Assembly: GCF_003268395.1 (NCBI RefSeq) | Contig: NZ_LQXQ01000017.1 | Span: 18,728 to 82,727 of the forward strand | DNA: 64,000 nucleotides | Reading direction: 5' to 3' | Source: Acinetobacter sp. CFCC 10889 | GTDB lineage: Bacteria; Pseudomonadota; Gammaproteobacteria; Pseudomonadales; Moraxellaceae | The notes under the pieces: model-generated | Seen by the model: only the letters and a program-made list of their open reading frames with translations | Databases searched by the model: none | What the model was told of the DNA's origin: nothing | Shown: piece by piece, positions 35,334 through 45,628 of the stretch | Layout: each line of letters begins with the position of its first letter | How positions within the stretch are numbered: position 1 is the first letter of the stretch | Program-made: the position numbers and the translations under genes

Positions 35334-36491
35334 TATACAATCTCCTTCGGTGTTGCTTGAAGATGTTGTTCACCACCTAAAAATGCACGTAATGATTTGA
35401 CATATAAAGGAATAGGGAACAAGAATGAGTCATGACCTTGTTCTGCATCAATGTCTAAATAACTAACGGGTTTATGCGTTGATACTAAAGCATCCACGAT
35501 TTCTTGTGAACGTTGTGGGCTAAAACGCCAGTCTGTGGTGAATGACACCACCATAAAACGGCATTTGGTATTGGATAAGGCTTTGGTGAGTGACTGTCCA
35601 TACTCACGAGATGGATCGAAGTAGTCCAAGGCTTTGGTCATGATCAGATAGGTATTGGCATCAAAGTTACGACTGAATTGTTCACCTTGATAACGTAAAT
35701 AACTTTCAACTTGGAATTCGACATCGAAACCATACATAAATTTGCCAGACTTTAAGTCACGACCAAATTTTTGCTTCATCGCTTCTTCAGACAGATAGGT
35801 AATATGACCAACCATTCGTGCCAAAATTAAACCACGTTTTGGGTAGCTGTCATTTTCCAGATAACGTCCATCGTGAAAATCAGGATCAGACAGAATCGAC
35901 TGACGTGCCACCTCGTTAAAAGCAATATTTTGTGCAGAAAGTTTTGGTGCAGAAGCAATAATCACACATTTTTGTAAACGATCTGGATAATCCACCGACC
36001 ATTGCAAAGCCTGCATACCACCCAATGAACCGCCAATAATTGAATACCAAACATCAATTCCTAAACGATCAGACAGCATTGCTTGGGTTTTGACCCAATC
36101 TCGTACAGTAACTAAAGGAAAATCTGGTCCATAAGGACGATTTTCATTTTCAGGATTTGGCGAAGTTGGTCCTGTAGAACCACTACAACCACCAATATTA
36201 TTCAATGCAACAACAAAAAACTTTGAGGTATCAATGGCTTTATTTGGACCAATGCATGCATCCCACCAACCTGCTTTTTTATCATCTTCATGATGATAAC
36301 CCGCAGCGTGATGATGACCTGATAGGGCATGACAAATTAAAATAGCATTCGATTTATCTGCATTCAGTTCACCATACGTTTCGACCATGATTTCGAAGTG
36401 GTAATACACGACCACATTCAAGTTCTAAAGGTTCTTCAAATTCAAACTTTTGCGGGGTAACAAGACCCACCGAGTCAGCAGGAAAGGACAC
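35333..36491 (-). pseudogene. metX: Homoserine O-acyltransferase MetX, frameshifted near the N-terminus
   Basis: Two frames make one MetX. From a GTG at 36491 the first encodes SFPADSVGLVTPQKFEFEEP and ECGRVLP, then runs out of frame; the second encodes [20 protein letters not shown] and all the rest to 35333. The break is at about 36399-36403 (minus strand ttaccacttc). Restoring a CA pair (ttaccacacttc) gives VLPHFEIM and keeps the family spacing; removal of one base would also join the frames but loses a residue. The nucleophile is in [12 protein letters not shown] and the His in EQGHDSFLF. It acylates homoserine for methionine synthesis. metW follows by overlap. Confidence 0.9.
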
Positions 36492-36532
36492 AGGAATAAT
36501 TCGCCTTGAAATATAAAAAGAGGATAGATGAA

Positions 36533-36566
36533 TAAAAGAAAGGATACCACTTGGGGCATCCTTTCT
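36533..36566 (-). terminator. Terminator of leuA
   Basis: Twelve-base stem agaaaggatacc / ggcatcctttct (one G-U pair), loop acttgg, with T-run on the minus strand. It insulates metX from leuA. Confidence 0.85.
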
Positions 36567-36603
36567 AAAGTCTTTTAATTGATATGGCTGATATAGTTTC
36601 AGC

Positions 36604-38301
36604 TTATACAGCTGCCGCAATTACTTGGTCTGTGCTAAGTACACCTTGATCAATCAAGCGGTTGGTTGCTGCAATAATCGCTTCAATAGATGAGGTGACA
36701 ATGTTGTCATGAACCCCTGCGCCGAATGCAGACTTGCCTTTGCCTTGAACTTGTAATTCGATCAATGCCAAAGCTTTTGCATGTGCACCTGAGCTAATAC
36801 TGCGTTCTTCATAGTTCAAGACATCAATCGGCAATTGAAGTGCATTCAAGATTGCAGAGATAGGACCGTTACCTTCGCCTCGTAAATGCTGAGTTTCACC
36901 ATTCACTTCAATATCAAGTTCAATCACTTGGTTGCCATTTTCATCCGACAAACGATAGTTCTTCGCTGAATAATGCGCATCTTTGGCAGCAACATAAGTG
37001 TCTTTGAACAATGTCCAAATTTGTTGTGCAGTGACTTCTACACCTTCATCATCAGCCACTTGTTGAACCACTTGCGAGAATTCAACTTGTAAACGACGAG
37101 GTAATACCACGTTGTAGTTCGATTCCAACAAGTACGCAATACCGCCTTTACCTGATTGTGAGTTAACACGAATCACTGCATCGTAGTCACGACCTAAATC
37201 ACGTGGGTCGATTGGTAAATAAGGCATATCCCACATTTCTTCGTTCTTTTGGAACTCGAAACCTTTTTTAATCGCATCTTGGTGTGAACCTGAGAATGCT
37301 GTGAAGACCAAATCACCTGCATACGGATGACGTGGATGTACAGGCAAGCCTGTGCATTCTTCAACAGTGGCAATGATTTCATTGATATTTGAGAAATCCA
37401 ATTCACATGGTACACCTTGGGTATACATGTTCAACGCAATCGCAGCAACGTCGACGTTACCTGTACGTTCACCATTCCCAAACACACAACCTTCAACACG
37501 GTCTGCACCTGCCATGATTGCCAATTCAGATGCTGCGATACCACAACCACGGTCATTATGACAATGAACTGAAATGATCACGCCATCACGACGTTGGATG
37601 TTACGGTGCATCCATTCGATTTGGTCGGCATAAACGTGAGGACCAGAAACTTCAACGGTTGCAGGCAAGTTTAAAATCACTTTATTTTCAGGTGATGCTT
37701 CCCAAATTTCAGTCACAGCATCACACACATCTTTCGCAACTTCTAATTCAGTTGCAGTAAAGCATTCAGGGCTGTATTGGAAAATAAAATCTGTTTCAGG
37801 CTGTTTTGCTGCATATTCTTTGACTTTGGTTGCAGCATTGATTGCCAATTGTTTTGCACCTGCAACATCAACATTCAACACTTTCTGACGGAAGGTTGGC
37901 GAGTTTGAGTTGTAGATATGTACAATCGCGCGTTTTGCACCTTGTAAAGATTCAAAAGTACGTGCAATCAAATGATCACGTGCTTGAACCAAAACTTCGA
38001 TATAAACATCATCAGGAATATGACCTTCTTCGATCAATTTACGAGTGAAATCAAAATCCACTTGTGATGCAGATGGAAAGCCAATTTCAATATGTTTAAA
38101 GCCAATTTTCACCAACATTTGGAACATTTTGAATTTTTGTTCAATGTTCATCGGTTCAAAAATCGCTTGGTTACCATCACGAAGATCCGTGCTCATCCAA
38201 ATCGGCGCTTTATTGATTTCGTTGTTTGGCCATTGACGGTCAGGCAAGTCTACACGTTGGTACATGCGACGATATTTTTTACTTGGATCAGCCAACATCA
38301 T
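36604..38301 (-). CDS. leuA: 2-isopropylmalate synthase
   Basis: About 565 residues. [15 protein letters not shown] is the metal and substrate motif; [19 protein letters not shown] holds metal-binding His. The C-terminal about 130 residues are the LeuA regulatory domain that binds leucine. It condenses 2-oxoisovalerate with acetyl-CoA in the first committed step of leucine synthesis. The length and DPSKKYRRM start are of the longer LeuA type. The ATG at 38301 has AAGGAG upstream; the frame's extension to 38364 has no support. Confidence 0.95.
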   Translation of the reverse strand: MMLADPSKKYRRMYQRVDLPDRQWPNNEINKAPIWMSTDLRDGNQAIFEPMNIEQKFKMFQMLVKIGFKHIEIGFPSASQVDFDFTRKLIEEGHIPDDVYIEVLVQARDHLIARTFESLQGAKRAIVHIYNSNSPTFRQKVLNVDVAGAKQLAINAATKVKEYAAKQPETDFIFQYSPECFTATELEVAKDVCDAVTEIWEASPENKVILNLPATVEVSGPHVYADQIEWMHRNIQRRDGVIISVHCHNDRGCGIAASELAIMAGADRVEGCVFGNGERTGNVDVAAIALNMYTQGVPCELDFSNINEIIATVEECTGLPVHPRHPYAGDLVFTAFSGSHQDAIKKGFEFQKNEEMWDMPYLPIDPRDLGRDYDAVIRVNSQSGKGGIAYLLESNYNVVLPRRLQVEFSQVVQQVADDEGVEVTAQQIWTLFKDTYVAAKDAHYSAKNYRLSDENGNQVIELDIEVNGETQHLRGEGNGPISAILNALQLPIDVLNYEERSISSGAHAKALALIELQVQGKGKSAFGAGVHDNIVTSSIEAIIAATNRLIDQGVLSTDQVIAAAV

Positions 38302-38371
38302 GAGGTAACTCCTTGTGTAGTTCTTGTTGCTCGTTGCTTCGGTAAAGACAAGGGATAAAGGCAACTTACTA

Positions 38372-38399
38372 CATATATAGATTGTGTCTATCTGTTCAA
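38372..38399 (-). promoter_or_regulatory. Candidate sigma-70 promoter of leuA
   Basis: On the minus strand TTGAAC (-35) and TATATG (-10) with a 16-base spacer, about 70 bases before the leuA start. No leucine-rich leader peptide or T-box was seen in the gap. Confidence 0.45.
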
Positions 38400-38590
38400 T
38401 TTACAAGTGTTTTTACAAAAAATTGCTGTAAATTTAAATAAGCTTCATCGTGGGTAATACAACTCAGCTTATATACGGATGACTTGCAAATGGTTTAACT
38501 TGAGATTAATTCTAAAACAGTTATCTTGGAAATAATTTCCTTAATTTGCAGCTTTTATATGGAATAAGAAAAATATTTTCATAAAAAGGA

Positions 38591-39694
38591 TTATTCTCGA
38601 GAAATATAATCTGTGTTGATTTCTTTCACGGTAGCTGTTCCCATTAAAGCCATGGTGATTTCAAATTCTTCCTTTAAAATTTTAATCACATGTGCCACAC
38701 CCAAAGCACCTGCCACAGCTAAACCATGAATGTAAGGACGACCAATCAAGACCGCAGCAGCACCCATTGCCAAAGCTTTAAAAACATCAGTTCCACGACG
38801 AATACCACCATCGAGTAAGAGTGGAAAATCAGCAGGGACCACAGCTTTGATTCTTTCTAAGGCTTTCAGTGGGGAAATAGACGTATTTAAAACACGCCCG
38901 CCGTGATTGGAAATGATTAAGCCTTGTACACCAATTTCTACTGCTTTTTGAGCATCAAGCGGATGTAGTACGCCTTTTAAAATCACAGGTAAATCTGTAT
39001 TTGCAATGATAAATTCGATGTCCGCCCATTTCGGTGCAATGTGCATTAAACCTTCAAATACAGGATGTTGATGCGCTTCTAATTCAGGTAGGGGAATATG
39101 TGCAGGTGTATGTGGATGTTGCATGCCTTCGGGTAGTTGGAAAAACACACGACGCTCACGATCACGAATGCCTGTATGTGGGGAATCCACTGTAATTACA
39201 ATCGCTTTAAAGTTTTGTTGCTCTGCAAGTCGTACCAAAGCCAATGATTTTTCACGATCACCTTGCCAATACAGTTGAAACCATTTCAAAGGATTTTCTT
39301 GTTTTAAATGTCGCATGTCGGTATTGGTAAAAGTACTCAATACCATATTGCTTCCCAAAACTTCGGCTGCCAAAGCGGTGGCTGCTTCTGCATCAGGATG
39401 GAACTGTTGTTGATGTCCAATTGGAGCAAGAAAAATCGGATGCGGAAATTTCTGTCCAAAGATTTCAATCTCGGTTGAACCTTGCGTCAGATCATTGAGC
39501 AATCTTGGTACAAGTTGAATGTTTTGAAATTGCTGTAAATTATTTCTGACACTCTGTTCATCCATTGCACCGCCTTGTAGATAGTGCCACACCATATCAG
39601 GCAAATGCTTTTGTGCTTGAATTTCATAATCCGCAATGGTTTGTAAATCTGGTGGAATTTGTTCTAAGGGAGCAAGAATAGTTTCTGTACTCAT
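38591..39694 (-). CDS. FMN-dependent alpha-hydroxy-acid dehydrogenase
   Basis: About 367 residues of the lactate oxidase/glycolate oxidase family. Seen motifs: PIFLAPIGHQQQFHP, IVITVDSPHTGIRDRERR, the active-site block IISNHGGRVLN (His and Arg) and LLLDGGIRRGTDVFKALAMGA that binds FMN phosphate. It oxidises a 2-hydroxy acid to the 2-oxo acid. It begins inside the piuC stop (ATGA overlap), so it is co-translated with piuC, a partner I would not have predicted. Substrate uncertain; lldD itself usually lies with lactate permease. Confidence 0.85.
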   Translation of the reverse strand: MSTETILAPLEQIPPDLQTIADYEIQAQKHLPDMVWHYLQGGAMDEQSVRNNLQQFQNIQLVPRLLNDLTQGSTEIEIFGQKFPHPIFLAPIGHQQQFHPDAEAATALAAEVLGSNMVLSTFTNTDMRHLKQENPLKWFQLYWQGDREKSLALVRLAEQQNFKAIVITVDSPHTGIRDRERRVFFQLPEGMQHPHTPAHIPLPELEAHQHPVFEGLMHIAPKWADIEFIIANTDLPVILKGVLHPLDAQKAVEIGVQGLIISNHGGRVLNTSISPLKALERIKAVVPADFPLLLDGGIRRGTDVFKALAMGAAAVLIGRPYIHGLAVAGALGVAHVIKILKEEFEITMALMGTATVKEINTDYISRE

Positions 39695-40374
39695 AAATCG
39701 CCCCATTGCCGTAATAAATTATGATAATGATGGGTGAGATTTAGAACTTCTTCTGAGTCGCCTAGTTGTTGACGCAATTTAATAATAGTCATATCTAAGT
39801 TAAATAGTGTGGTGCGTTGCCAGTCATCTTTAACCATGCTTTGTATCCATGTAAATGCAGCAAGTCGTTTGCCTGAAGTCACAGGTTCAACACGATGTAA
39901 ACTGGTCGCAGGGTAAAGAATCGCATCGCCTGCATCAAGTTTAACTTCATGACAACCATAGTTATCTTCGACGATTAGTTCACCACCTTCATATTCATCA
40001 GGATTGGATAAAAATAAGGTCAGTGATACATCGGTACGAATGAGTCGTCCTGTATCTGGGCAGGTATGAATAGCATTATCGACATGGTTGCCATAGTTGC
40101 CTGCGTCTTGGTAGCAATTGAGCATTGGTCTTAAAATTTGTTTGGGTAGCGCAGCAGACTGAATAAGCAGTTGTTGTTTTAAACGCTGTAAAATCGCCGT
40201 TGAAATGTCATGATAAATGTCTGAATTGACATCAAGTTGTAGATTATTTTTAATTTTCTGTGCCTGAGCTCCTGCACTTTGGCGACCATTTTTCCAATGT
40301 TCAGTTGTATCTAATAATTGGCGAATTTCTGTGACTTGGGCGGGTGCAAGCACTTGCGGAATATGCAACAACAT
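39691..40374 (-). CDS. piuC: PiuC-type Fe(II)/2-oxoglutarate-dependent hydroxylase
   Basis: A 227-residue PKHD-type dioxygenase. The iron triad is visible: His and Asp in YGNHVDNAIH and the distal His in LYPATSLHRVEPVTSGKR, with the Arg that holds 2-oxoglutarate. Family members (PiuC, YbiX) lie next to TonB-dependent siderophore receptors as here. The exact substrate is unknown. It follows piuA by 82 bases with a terminator-like hairpin between, and overlaps the next gene by four bases. Confidence 0.9.
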   Translation of the reverse strand: MLLHIPQVLAPAQVTEIRQLLDTTEHWKNGRQSAGAQAQKIKNNLQLDVNSDIYHDISTAILQRLKQQLLIQSAALPKQILRPMLNCYQDAGNYGNHVDNAIHTCPDTGRLIRTDVSLTLFLSNPDEYEGGELIVEDNYGCHEVKLDAGDAILYPATSLHRVEPVTSGKRLAAFTWIQSMVKDDWQRTTLFNLDMTIIKLRQQLGDSEEVLNLTHHYHNLLRQWGDL

Positions 40375-40399
40375 AGGGTTTCAGACATCCTTTAATAAA

Positions 40400-40431
40400 G
40401 AAAAAGTCGTGCATGACTAGCATACACGACA
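40400..40431 (-). terminator. Hairpin between piuA and piuC
   Basis: Stem gtcgtg / cacgac with inner atg / cat pairs; on the minus strand it is followed by ttttt. It probably reduces readthrough from piuA into piuC. Confidence 0.6.
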
Positions 40432-40456
40432 TTTACACATTCAAAATAATTTAGGT

Positions 40457-42766
40457 TTAAAACTTATAGTTTAAACTCAATGTTGCAGAACGGGGTTGAC
40501 CTAACACTAAACGGCTACCTCCATTGTTTAAAGTGCTGATGTATTCTTTATCTGCAAGGTTATAGATATTTAAATTTACAGCAGCATGTTTGTTAAATGT
40601 ATAACCTGCCATTGCATCGAACACGACATAGTCAGGAACAGAAGGCATTTGTGCAGGTGTAGTACTGTCTGTAATCACACGTTTTTGCTCATCGACATAA
40701 CGTGCACCGAGACCCATTTTAAAGCCAGCATAATTATAGGTTGTCCATAATGAAGCTGTCCATTCAGGTGACCAGCGAACGTTGTTAGTTTTGGTGATTG
40801 CACCTGTGGTTGCATTAACACTGAGCTGATCTTCTTGCTCGGTTTTCATGTGTGCCACACCTGCTGAAATATTCCATGCTTCTGTCAGTTGACCTACTGC
40901 ACTCAGCTCTACACCCTTAACCGTGGTTTTACCTTCTTGAATAGATTCTTTGGTGATCGCATCTTGGGTAAATTGGTTTTCATTTTCTGTATAATACGCA
41001 GCTGCATTGACAGCTAATTTGTCATTCAATAAATCCCACTTTGTACCGACTTCATAATGGTGGGTTTCTTGTGGTTTTGCTGCTGAACTATTAATGCCCT
41101 CTTCAGATAAGTTAAAATTTGCACTTCCAGGCGGTGTTAATGATTTTGCATACGAAGCGTAAACACTGCTTTTTGCTGTTGGTTTAAATAAACCGCCCAA
41201 TTTCCAACTGACCAAAGTGTCGTGTGCACCAAGTACAGTGGCTTTTTCTGTTACGGCTAATGTCTTTGAATCTGTTGAAACAGTCAGAGCATCAAATTCA
41301 GTGTCATAATAATCAACACGGACACCACCGTTGAGTTGTAGACGACCCTCTAAAAATTTTAAAGTATCAAATAAATAAGCTGCTGCTGTATTGGTTTCAC
41401 CATCGCTGTAGCCACCATTATAAGTTGGATAAGGCATCAGTTGGTTGCGATCAGGGTGGTATAAATTCGCTGTGACTACAGGGCTTGCTTGACCTGGGAC
41501 TTGCGGTGACATATTTTTAGAGTATTGCTGTTCTTGTAAAAGCTCTAAACCTGCAACTAGATCATGCTCAATCGCACCTGTTTTAACATTGAAATTCAAT
41601 GTGGTGCTATTGGCTAAGATTTTATTTTCCTGATCAATCCCTTGACGAGAACGAGTCACTAACCAACTGTTTGGATCATTCGGCTTGGTGACATCGGTAA
41701 TGACCAAGCTATTGACACCTGTTAAAACACGTTTCATGTTGGTTTTGCCGAAACGTGAAATATTGGTCAGCTTGAGATTGTCTGCTAAATCACTTTCAAC
41801 TTTCGCTGTGATCATGTTGGCATCGACATCTTCATGGTCATCGACATGTCCATAAAAATTTTCACGATCTACAGGTGAAGCTCCATTAATGGCTTTATTC
41901 AAAGCATCTCTAAAATCACTTGGTAATTTATCATCACTATTTTTATAGTAATAGCCATTCATACCAATGCTTGGAATACCGCCATCTGGAATATTACGTT
42001 GTTGAACATGCTGTGAATACAAATAAAAACGAGTGTCTGTATCTAAACCAAAAGCAATCGCAGGAGCGATGGCATAGCTGTTATTTTCTAGATAATCCCG
42101 ACCTTCAACACCGCCTTGTTGTCCCATGACATTTAAACGTACCGCAGTATTATTGTTAATCGCTTGGTTAAGATCCGCAGCCAAACGACCATTTTCTGCT
42201 GTGTTAAAACTCGCACTGACTTGGTTACTGTTGGTGAGAGAGGGCAGTTTACTGACGAGATTAATATAACCTGATGCTGCCCCACGACCTGCTTCAGTAC
42301 CTGATGGACCTTTCACGACTTCAATTTGATCAAGGTTAAAAATATCACGACTGACTGCACCTAAATCACGGATTCCATCGACATAGGTTGATGTCTGGGT
42401 CGAAAAACCACGCATTTGAAAAGCATCACCTGCACTAGTATTGCCATTTTCACCCATTTGTAGCGTGATGCCCGGAGTATTACGTAAGGCTTCGACCAAA
42501 GATGTCGCACCTTGTTCTTGTAAAACTTCTTTTTTAATGATGGAAATAGTTTGTGGTGTGTCAATGAGTGGTTGCGTGTATTTTGCTGAACTTACCGTCT
42601 CTGCTTTATAGTCTGGCGCATGTGTTGCCTGTGCTTTTGCTTCAATTGTTGGGAGCTGAGCAATAGGTTCTTGTACATTTTCTGCATGTGCAATAAAGGG
42701 TAAAGATGCAGCAAATGCAACAAGTTGAGTGGCTGTTTTATGTTTACGGCTTTGAATACGTGCCAT
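40457..42766 (-). CDS. piuA: TonB-dependent siderophore receptor (PiuA/Fiu type)
   Basis: A 769-residue outer-membrane receptor with a signal peptide ending AHAEN. The plug domain holds DTPQTISIIKKEVLQEQGAT, EALRNTPGITL and DGIRDLGAVSRD; the barrel ends in SLNYKF with the C-terminal aromatic. The plug is Fiu/PiuA-like and piuC follows, which supports PiuA. Such receptors import catecholate siderophores and, in Acinetobacter, siderophore-linked cephalosporins. A good Fur box lies about 115 bases upstream. It needs the TonB system encoded at 15.4 kb. Confidence 0.88.
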   Translation of the reverse strand: MARIQSRKHKTATQLVAFAASLPFIAHAENVQEPIAQLPTIEAKAQATHAPDYKAETVSSAKYTQPLIDTPQTISIIKKEVLQEQGATSLVEALRNTPGITLQMGENGNTSAGDAFQMRGFSTQTSTYVDGIRDLGAVSRDIFNLDQIEVVKGPSGTEAGRGAASGYINLVSKLPSLTNSNQVSASFNTAENGRLAADLNQAINNNTAVRLNVMGQQGGVEGRDYLENNSYAIAPAIAFGLDTDTRFYLYSQHVQQRNIPDGGIPSIGMNGYYYKNSDDKLPSDFRDALNKAINGASPVDRENFYGHVDDHEDVDANMITAKVESDLADNLKLTNISRFGKTNMKRVLTGVNSLVITDVTKPNDPNSWLVTRSRQGIDQENKILANSTTLNFNVKTGAIEHDLVAGLELLQEQQYSKNMSPQVPGQASPVVTANLYHPDRNQLMPYPTYNGGYSDGETNTAAAYLFDTLKFLEGRLQLNGGVRVDYYDTEFDALTVSTDSKTLAVTEKATVLGAHDTLVSWKLGGLFKPTAKSSVYASYAKSLTPPGSANFNLSEEGINSSAAKPQETHHYEVGTKWDLLNDKLAVNAAAYYTENENQFTQDAITKESIQEGKTTVKGVELSAVGQLTEAWNISAGVAHMKTEQEDQLSVNATTGAITKTNNVRWSPEWTASLWTTYNYAGFKMGLGARYVDEQKRVITDSTTPAQMPSVPDYVVFDAMAGYTFNKHAAVNLNIYNLADKEYISTLNNGGSRLVLGQPRSATLSLNYKF

Positions 42767-42881
42767 TTTAAAATTCCTAACAGAGACGGAGTCCAGTTTT
42801 TAGCTGCATGTATTTTTAGGAAAGATGCAGTAAAAATGTAGCTATTGTTAAATCATGTAACAATTGTCTGCGAATAATATT

Positions 42882-42900
42882 GATAATGATTATTAATAAC
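42882..42900. promoter_or_regulatory. Fur box upstream of piuA
   Basis: The site gataatgattattaataac closely matches the 19-base consensus GATAATGATAATCATTATC. It lies within a longer AT-rich run about 115 bases before the piuA start. Iron repression by Fur is very likely. Confidence 0.75.
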
Positions 42901-43064
42901 AATATCTAAAAGCGTTAAATTATGAAAAAAATCTCAGGAAAAAATACTAAATTCGAATGATTTTATCTGATTAAACGATTGGTAAATAAATGAAATGGTT
43001 GAAATTTAAGTGGGAAATAATTTTTACTTTATTGTCATGATATGTGTTTTTGAGTATTTTGAAA

Positions 43065-43096
43065 TAAAAAATAGCCTCAGGAGAGGCTATTTTTAT
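43065..43096 (-). terminator. Terminator of the Fiu-like receptor gene
   Basis: Eight-base stem atagcctc / gaggctat with a four-base loop, flanked by A and T runs. Confidence 0.85.
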
Positions 43097-43118
43097 GAAT
43101 CGAGTGTTGTTTAAAAAC

Positions 43119-45419
43119 TTAGTATTTAAAGTTTAAAGACACTACAGCACTACGACCTTCAGCTTCAGCAGCATAGTGTGAAGTATATGCCTTGGTGAAA
43201 TAGCGTTTATCAGACAAGTTATTTAGGTTAAGTTGTAAATCTACGCTTTTGTTCACGTTATAACGTGCCATTGCATCATAACGTACATAACCCGGAACCC
43301 ATTTAGTATTTGCAGCATCACCGTAGACTTTGTCCATCGCCACTGCACCAACACCTAAATTAAGTTGTGGGTGTACTTGATAAGTTGTCCAAAGTGTTGC
43401 TGAGTTTTTGGCAACATTTTGAACTTGATTTCCATTTGTTGGGCTAGGAGAGTATGTGCCATCTGTATTTTTAACGAAACCAGCATCAACAATTTCACTG
43501 TCTAAATAGGTATAACCCAAGCTTAGAGCCCATTTTTCTGTGATATTTCCATTTGCACCAAGCTCAATACCATCTACACGAGTTTCACCAATATTACGGG
43601 TAAAACCATCTGTGTCTAATGCACGTGTATTTTCTTTTTCAGTACGGAAAATTGCAGCAGTTAAATTTAACTTATTGCCAAGAACATCCCATTTTGTACC
43701 GATTTCATAAGTTTTCACTTCTTCAGGTTTTAAGTTGTTAATGGCACGTGCTTGTTCATCAGTGGTGTTACGACCAGGAACGCTAATTCCTTCAGAACCA
43801 TCACCAGCATCAACACCTACAGGGTTTGCAGAAGTCGCAAAGCTTGCATAGATTGAACTATTTTCAGTTGGTTTAAATGTTAAACCTGCTTGATAGTTAA
43901 AGAAATCATTGTCAGAGCTGTAATTTGTACCTGCTTTGATTGAACCATTATCTTTCTTATAGTCCATTTCAGTTTCAAATTTGTCCCAACGTACACCAAG
44001 ATCGAGTAACCATTGTGGCGTGATTTCAATATTATCTAAAGCGTAGATTGATTGTGTTTTGGTTGTGATATTCATGACATTTGGATTTGCAGTTACACTG
44101 CCTAACCAAGCATCATGTGAATTTGGATTATTAAGATCTGTACACCAACCATTTGAATTAGCTAAAGAACATGCATTATTCGCATTGTTGTTGCTTGAGC
44201 TACCACCAATTTTAGAGGTATTCGGATCTGTTACTAAATTACCACCACGATCAGAGTCTTGTTTTGCATATTCAGCACCCACATTAAATTTATGTTTGAG
44301 CGTGCCTGTATTAAATTTACCTGTTAAAGCAAGTTGATCAGTAAAGCTGTCAGTACTGGTCAAATTGGTATTTAGACGACGCCAAACTTCACCATTGACC
44401 ACATTACCTTGGCTATCATCTGGTTGAGTCCATAAGTAATTGTTTTTAGACTTATTATAAACAGCAGTATTAGTAATGGTAATATCATCCGTTAAGTCGT
44501 GTTCTAACTTAATCGTACCGGTTTGATTTTCTTGTTTTTGGAAATCACGATCTAACCAACCATAATAAATACCTTGTTTTACATCTACAGGTTTACCAGC
44601 AGTCGCTTTTTTTACAGTATCATATTGATAAGGAACGCCTGAGTCAGGTGTGTCATCAGATTTTAAATAATAATAAGCCAAAGTTGCACGAGTGGGTGTG
44701 TCTAAACCAAAGGTAATACTTGGTGCGATCCCTGCACGTTTGTATTCTGCACCATCGTCTTGACCTGCTTTTTCGTTATGGTGTCCCATCACTGCAACAC
44801 GTGCAGCAATGCCATTACCAAAGTCTTTATTACCATCTAAAGTAATACGTTGATAGTTGTCAGTACCATTTGCAATAGAGCCTTCTAAAGAGTCACCTTT
44901 TTTAGCCACTTTAGAAATCATGTTGATGCTACCACCTGAAGTCCCTGCACCGCCCATAGCAGAAGCAGAACCTTTAGTGACTTCAACTTGTTCAATTGCA
45001 AACATTTCACGGTTTTGTGAAGTTGCATTGCGAATGCCATCCACATACATTGAGCTTTCAGAGTTATAACCACGAATGAAAGGGCGGTCACCATTTGGGT
45101 TGCCACCTTCACCTGCGCCAAGCGTAATCCCCGGTACAGTACGAAGAGCATCAGCAAGCGTTGTGACTTGAGTGTCTTCAATCAGTTTTTTTGAAATAAT
45201 AGAAACAGATTTTGGTGTATCTAAAAGTGGTGCAACAAATTTACTATTTGCTGATTCATCAACTTTTAAGCTGTCTTTTTTTGTTGCGTGAGCTTGCGCA
45301 TGAATTGTTGGTAGTTGTTGAATTGCTTCATCTTGTGCAATGGCTGCTGTAGCGATGACAGACAAAGAAGAAGCAAGGGCAGAAACAACAACCTTTTTGC
45401 GTGATTTGATAAATGACAT
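43119..45419 (-). CDS. TonB-dependent catecholate siderophore receptor (Fiu-like)
   Basis: A 766-residue receptor, similar in plan to piuA and probably a distant paralogue. A signal peptide ends ATAAIAQ. The plug has DTPKSVSIISKKLIEDTQVT, ADALRTVPGITLGAGEGGNP and IEQVEVTKGSASAMGGAGTS; the barrel ends SLNFKY. A loop contains two cysteines (NACSLANSNGWC), a likely extracellular disulfide. Its ligand is probably a catecholate, by similarity to Fiu. Fur-like box upstream (45455-45475), terminator downstream. Confidence 0.88.
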   Translation of the reverse strand: MSFIKSRKKVVVSALASSLSVIATAAIAQDEAIQQLPTIHAQAHATKKDSLKVDESANSKFVAPLLDTPKSVSIISKKLIEDTQVTTLADALRTVPGITLGAGEGGNPNGDRPFIRGYNSESSMYVDGIRNATSQNREMFAIEQVEVTKGSASAMGGAGTSGGSINMISKVAKKGDSLEGSIANGTDNYQRITLDGNKDFGNGIAARVAVMGHHNEKAGQDDGAEYKRAGIAPSITFGLDTPTRATLAYYYLKSDDTPDSGVPYQYDTVKKATAGKPVDVKQGIYYGWLDRDFQKQENQTGTIKLEHDLTDDITITNTAVYNKSKNNYLWTQPDDSQGNVVNGEVWRRLNTNLTSTDSFTDQLALTGKFNTGTLKHKFNVGAEYAKQDSDRGGNLVTDPNTSKIGGSSSNNNANNACSLANSNGWCTDLNNPNSHDAWLGSVTANPNVMNITTKTQSIYALDNIEITPQWLLDLGVRWDKFETEMDYKKDNGSIKAGTNYSSDNDFFNYQAGLTFKPTENSSIYASFATSANPVGVDAGDGSEGISVPGRNTTDEQARAINNLKPEEVKTYEIGTKWDVLGNKLNLTAAIFRTEKENTRALDTDGFTRNIGETRVDGIELGANGNITEKWALSLGYTYLDSEIVDAGFVKNTDGTYSPSPTNGNQVQNVAKNSATLWTTYQVHPQLNLGVGAVAMDKVYGDAANTKWVPGYVRYDAMARYNVNKSVDLQLNLNNLSDKRYFTKAYTSHYAAEAEGRSAVVSLNFKY

Positions 45420-45454
45420 GATGACTCACTGGAAATGAATGCAAATTTGTATGC

Positions 45455-45475
45455 GAATAATAATAATTCTTATTA
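45455..45475. promoter_or_regulatory. Candidate Fur box upstream of the Fiu-like receptor
   Basis: gaataataataattcttatta, an AT-rich partial palindrome that matches the Fur hexamer pattern, about 36 bases before the start codon. Confidence 0.6.
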
Positions 45476-45585
45476 ATTTTCACTATTCTTCTTCGATTGT
45501 TTTTAACTATGGATGTGTTGATGGTTATTTGTAAATAAAATGTAAATGAATGTAAAAAATATTAAATACATGATTTTTATATTAA

Positions 45586-45617
45586 ATAAAAAACCCTTTA
45601 AAAAAGGGTTTTTTATT
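45586..45617 (-). terminator. Terminator of the FepA-type receptor gene
   Basis: Stem aaaaccctt-type (45589-45599) and its complement (45603-45613) with A and T runs. Confidence 0.85.
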
Positions 45618-45628
45618 GGTTTTATGAA

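Larger units (their letters stand above)
42767..43118. other. Non-coding gap between two receptor genes
   Basis: 352 bases. It contains the piuA promoter region with a Fur-box-like site (42882-42900) and, at the far end, the terminator of the next receptor gene (43065-43096). No gene was identified. Confidence 0.7.

Noticed and set aside
36369..36620. A separate small gene upstream of metX
   Set aside because: Its C-terminal part (SFPADSVGLVTPQKF, ECGRVLP) is the true MetX N-terminus, and the rest lies in the leuA terminator region.
36604..38364. Longer leuA starting at 38364
   Set aside because: The ATG at 38301 has a strong AAGGAG site and matches the family N-terminus; the extension covers the untranslated leader.
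38302..38590. Leucine attenuator or T-box before leuA
   Set aside because: No leucine-rich leader peptide, T-box motif or paired hairpins were found.
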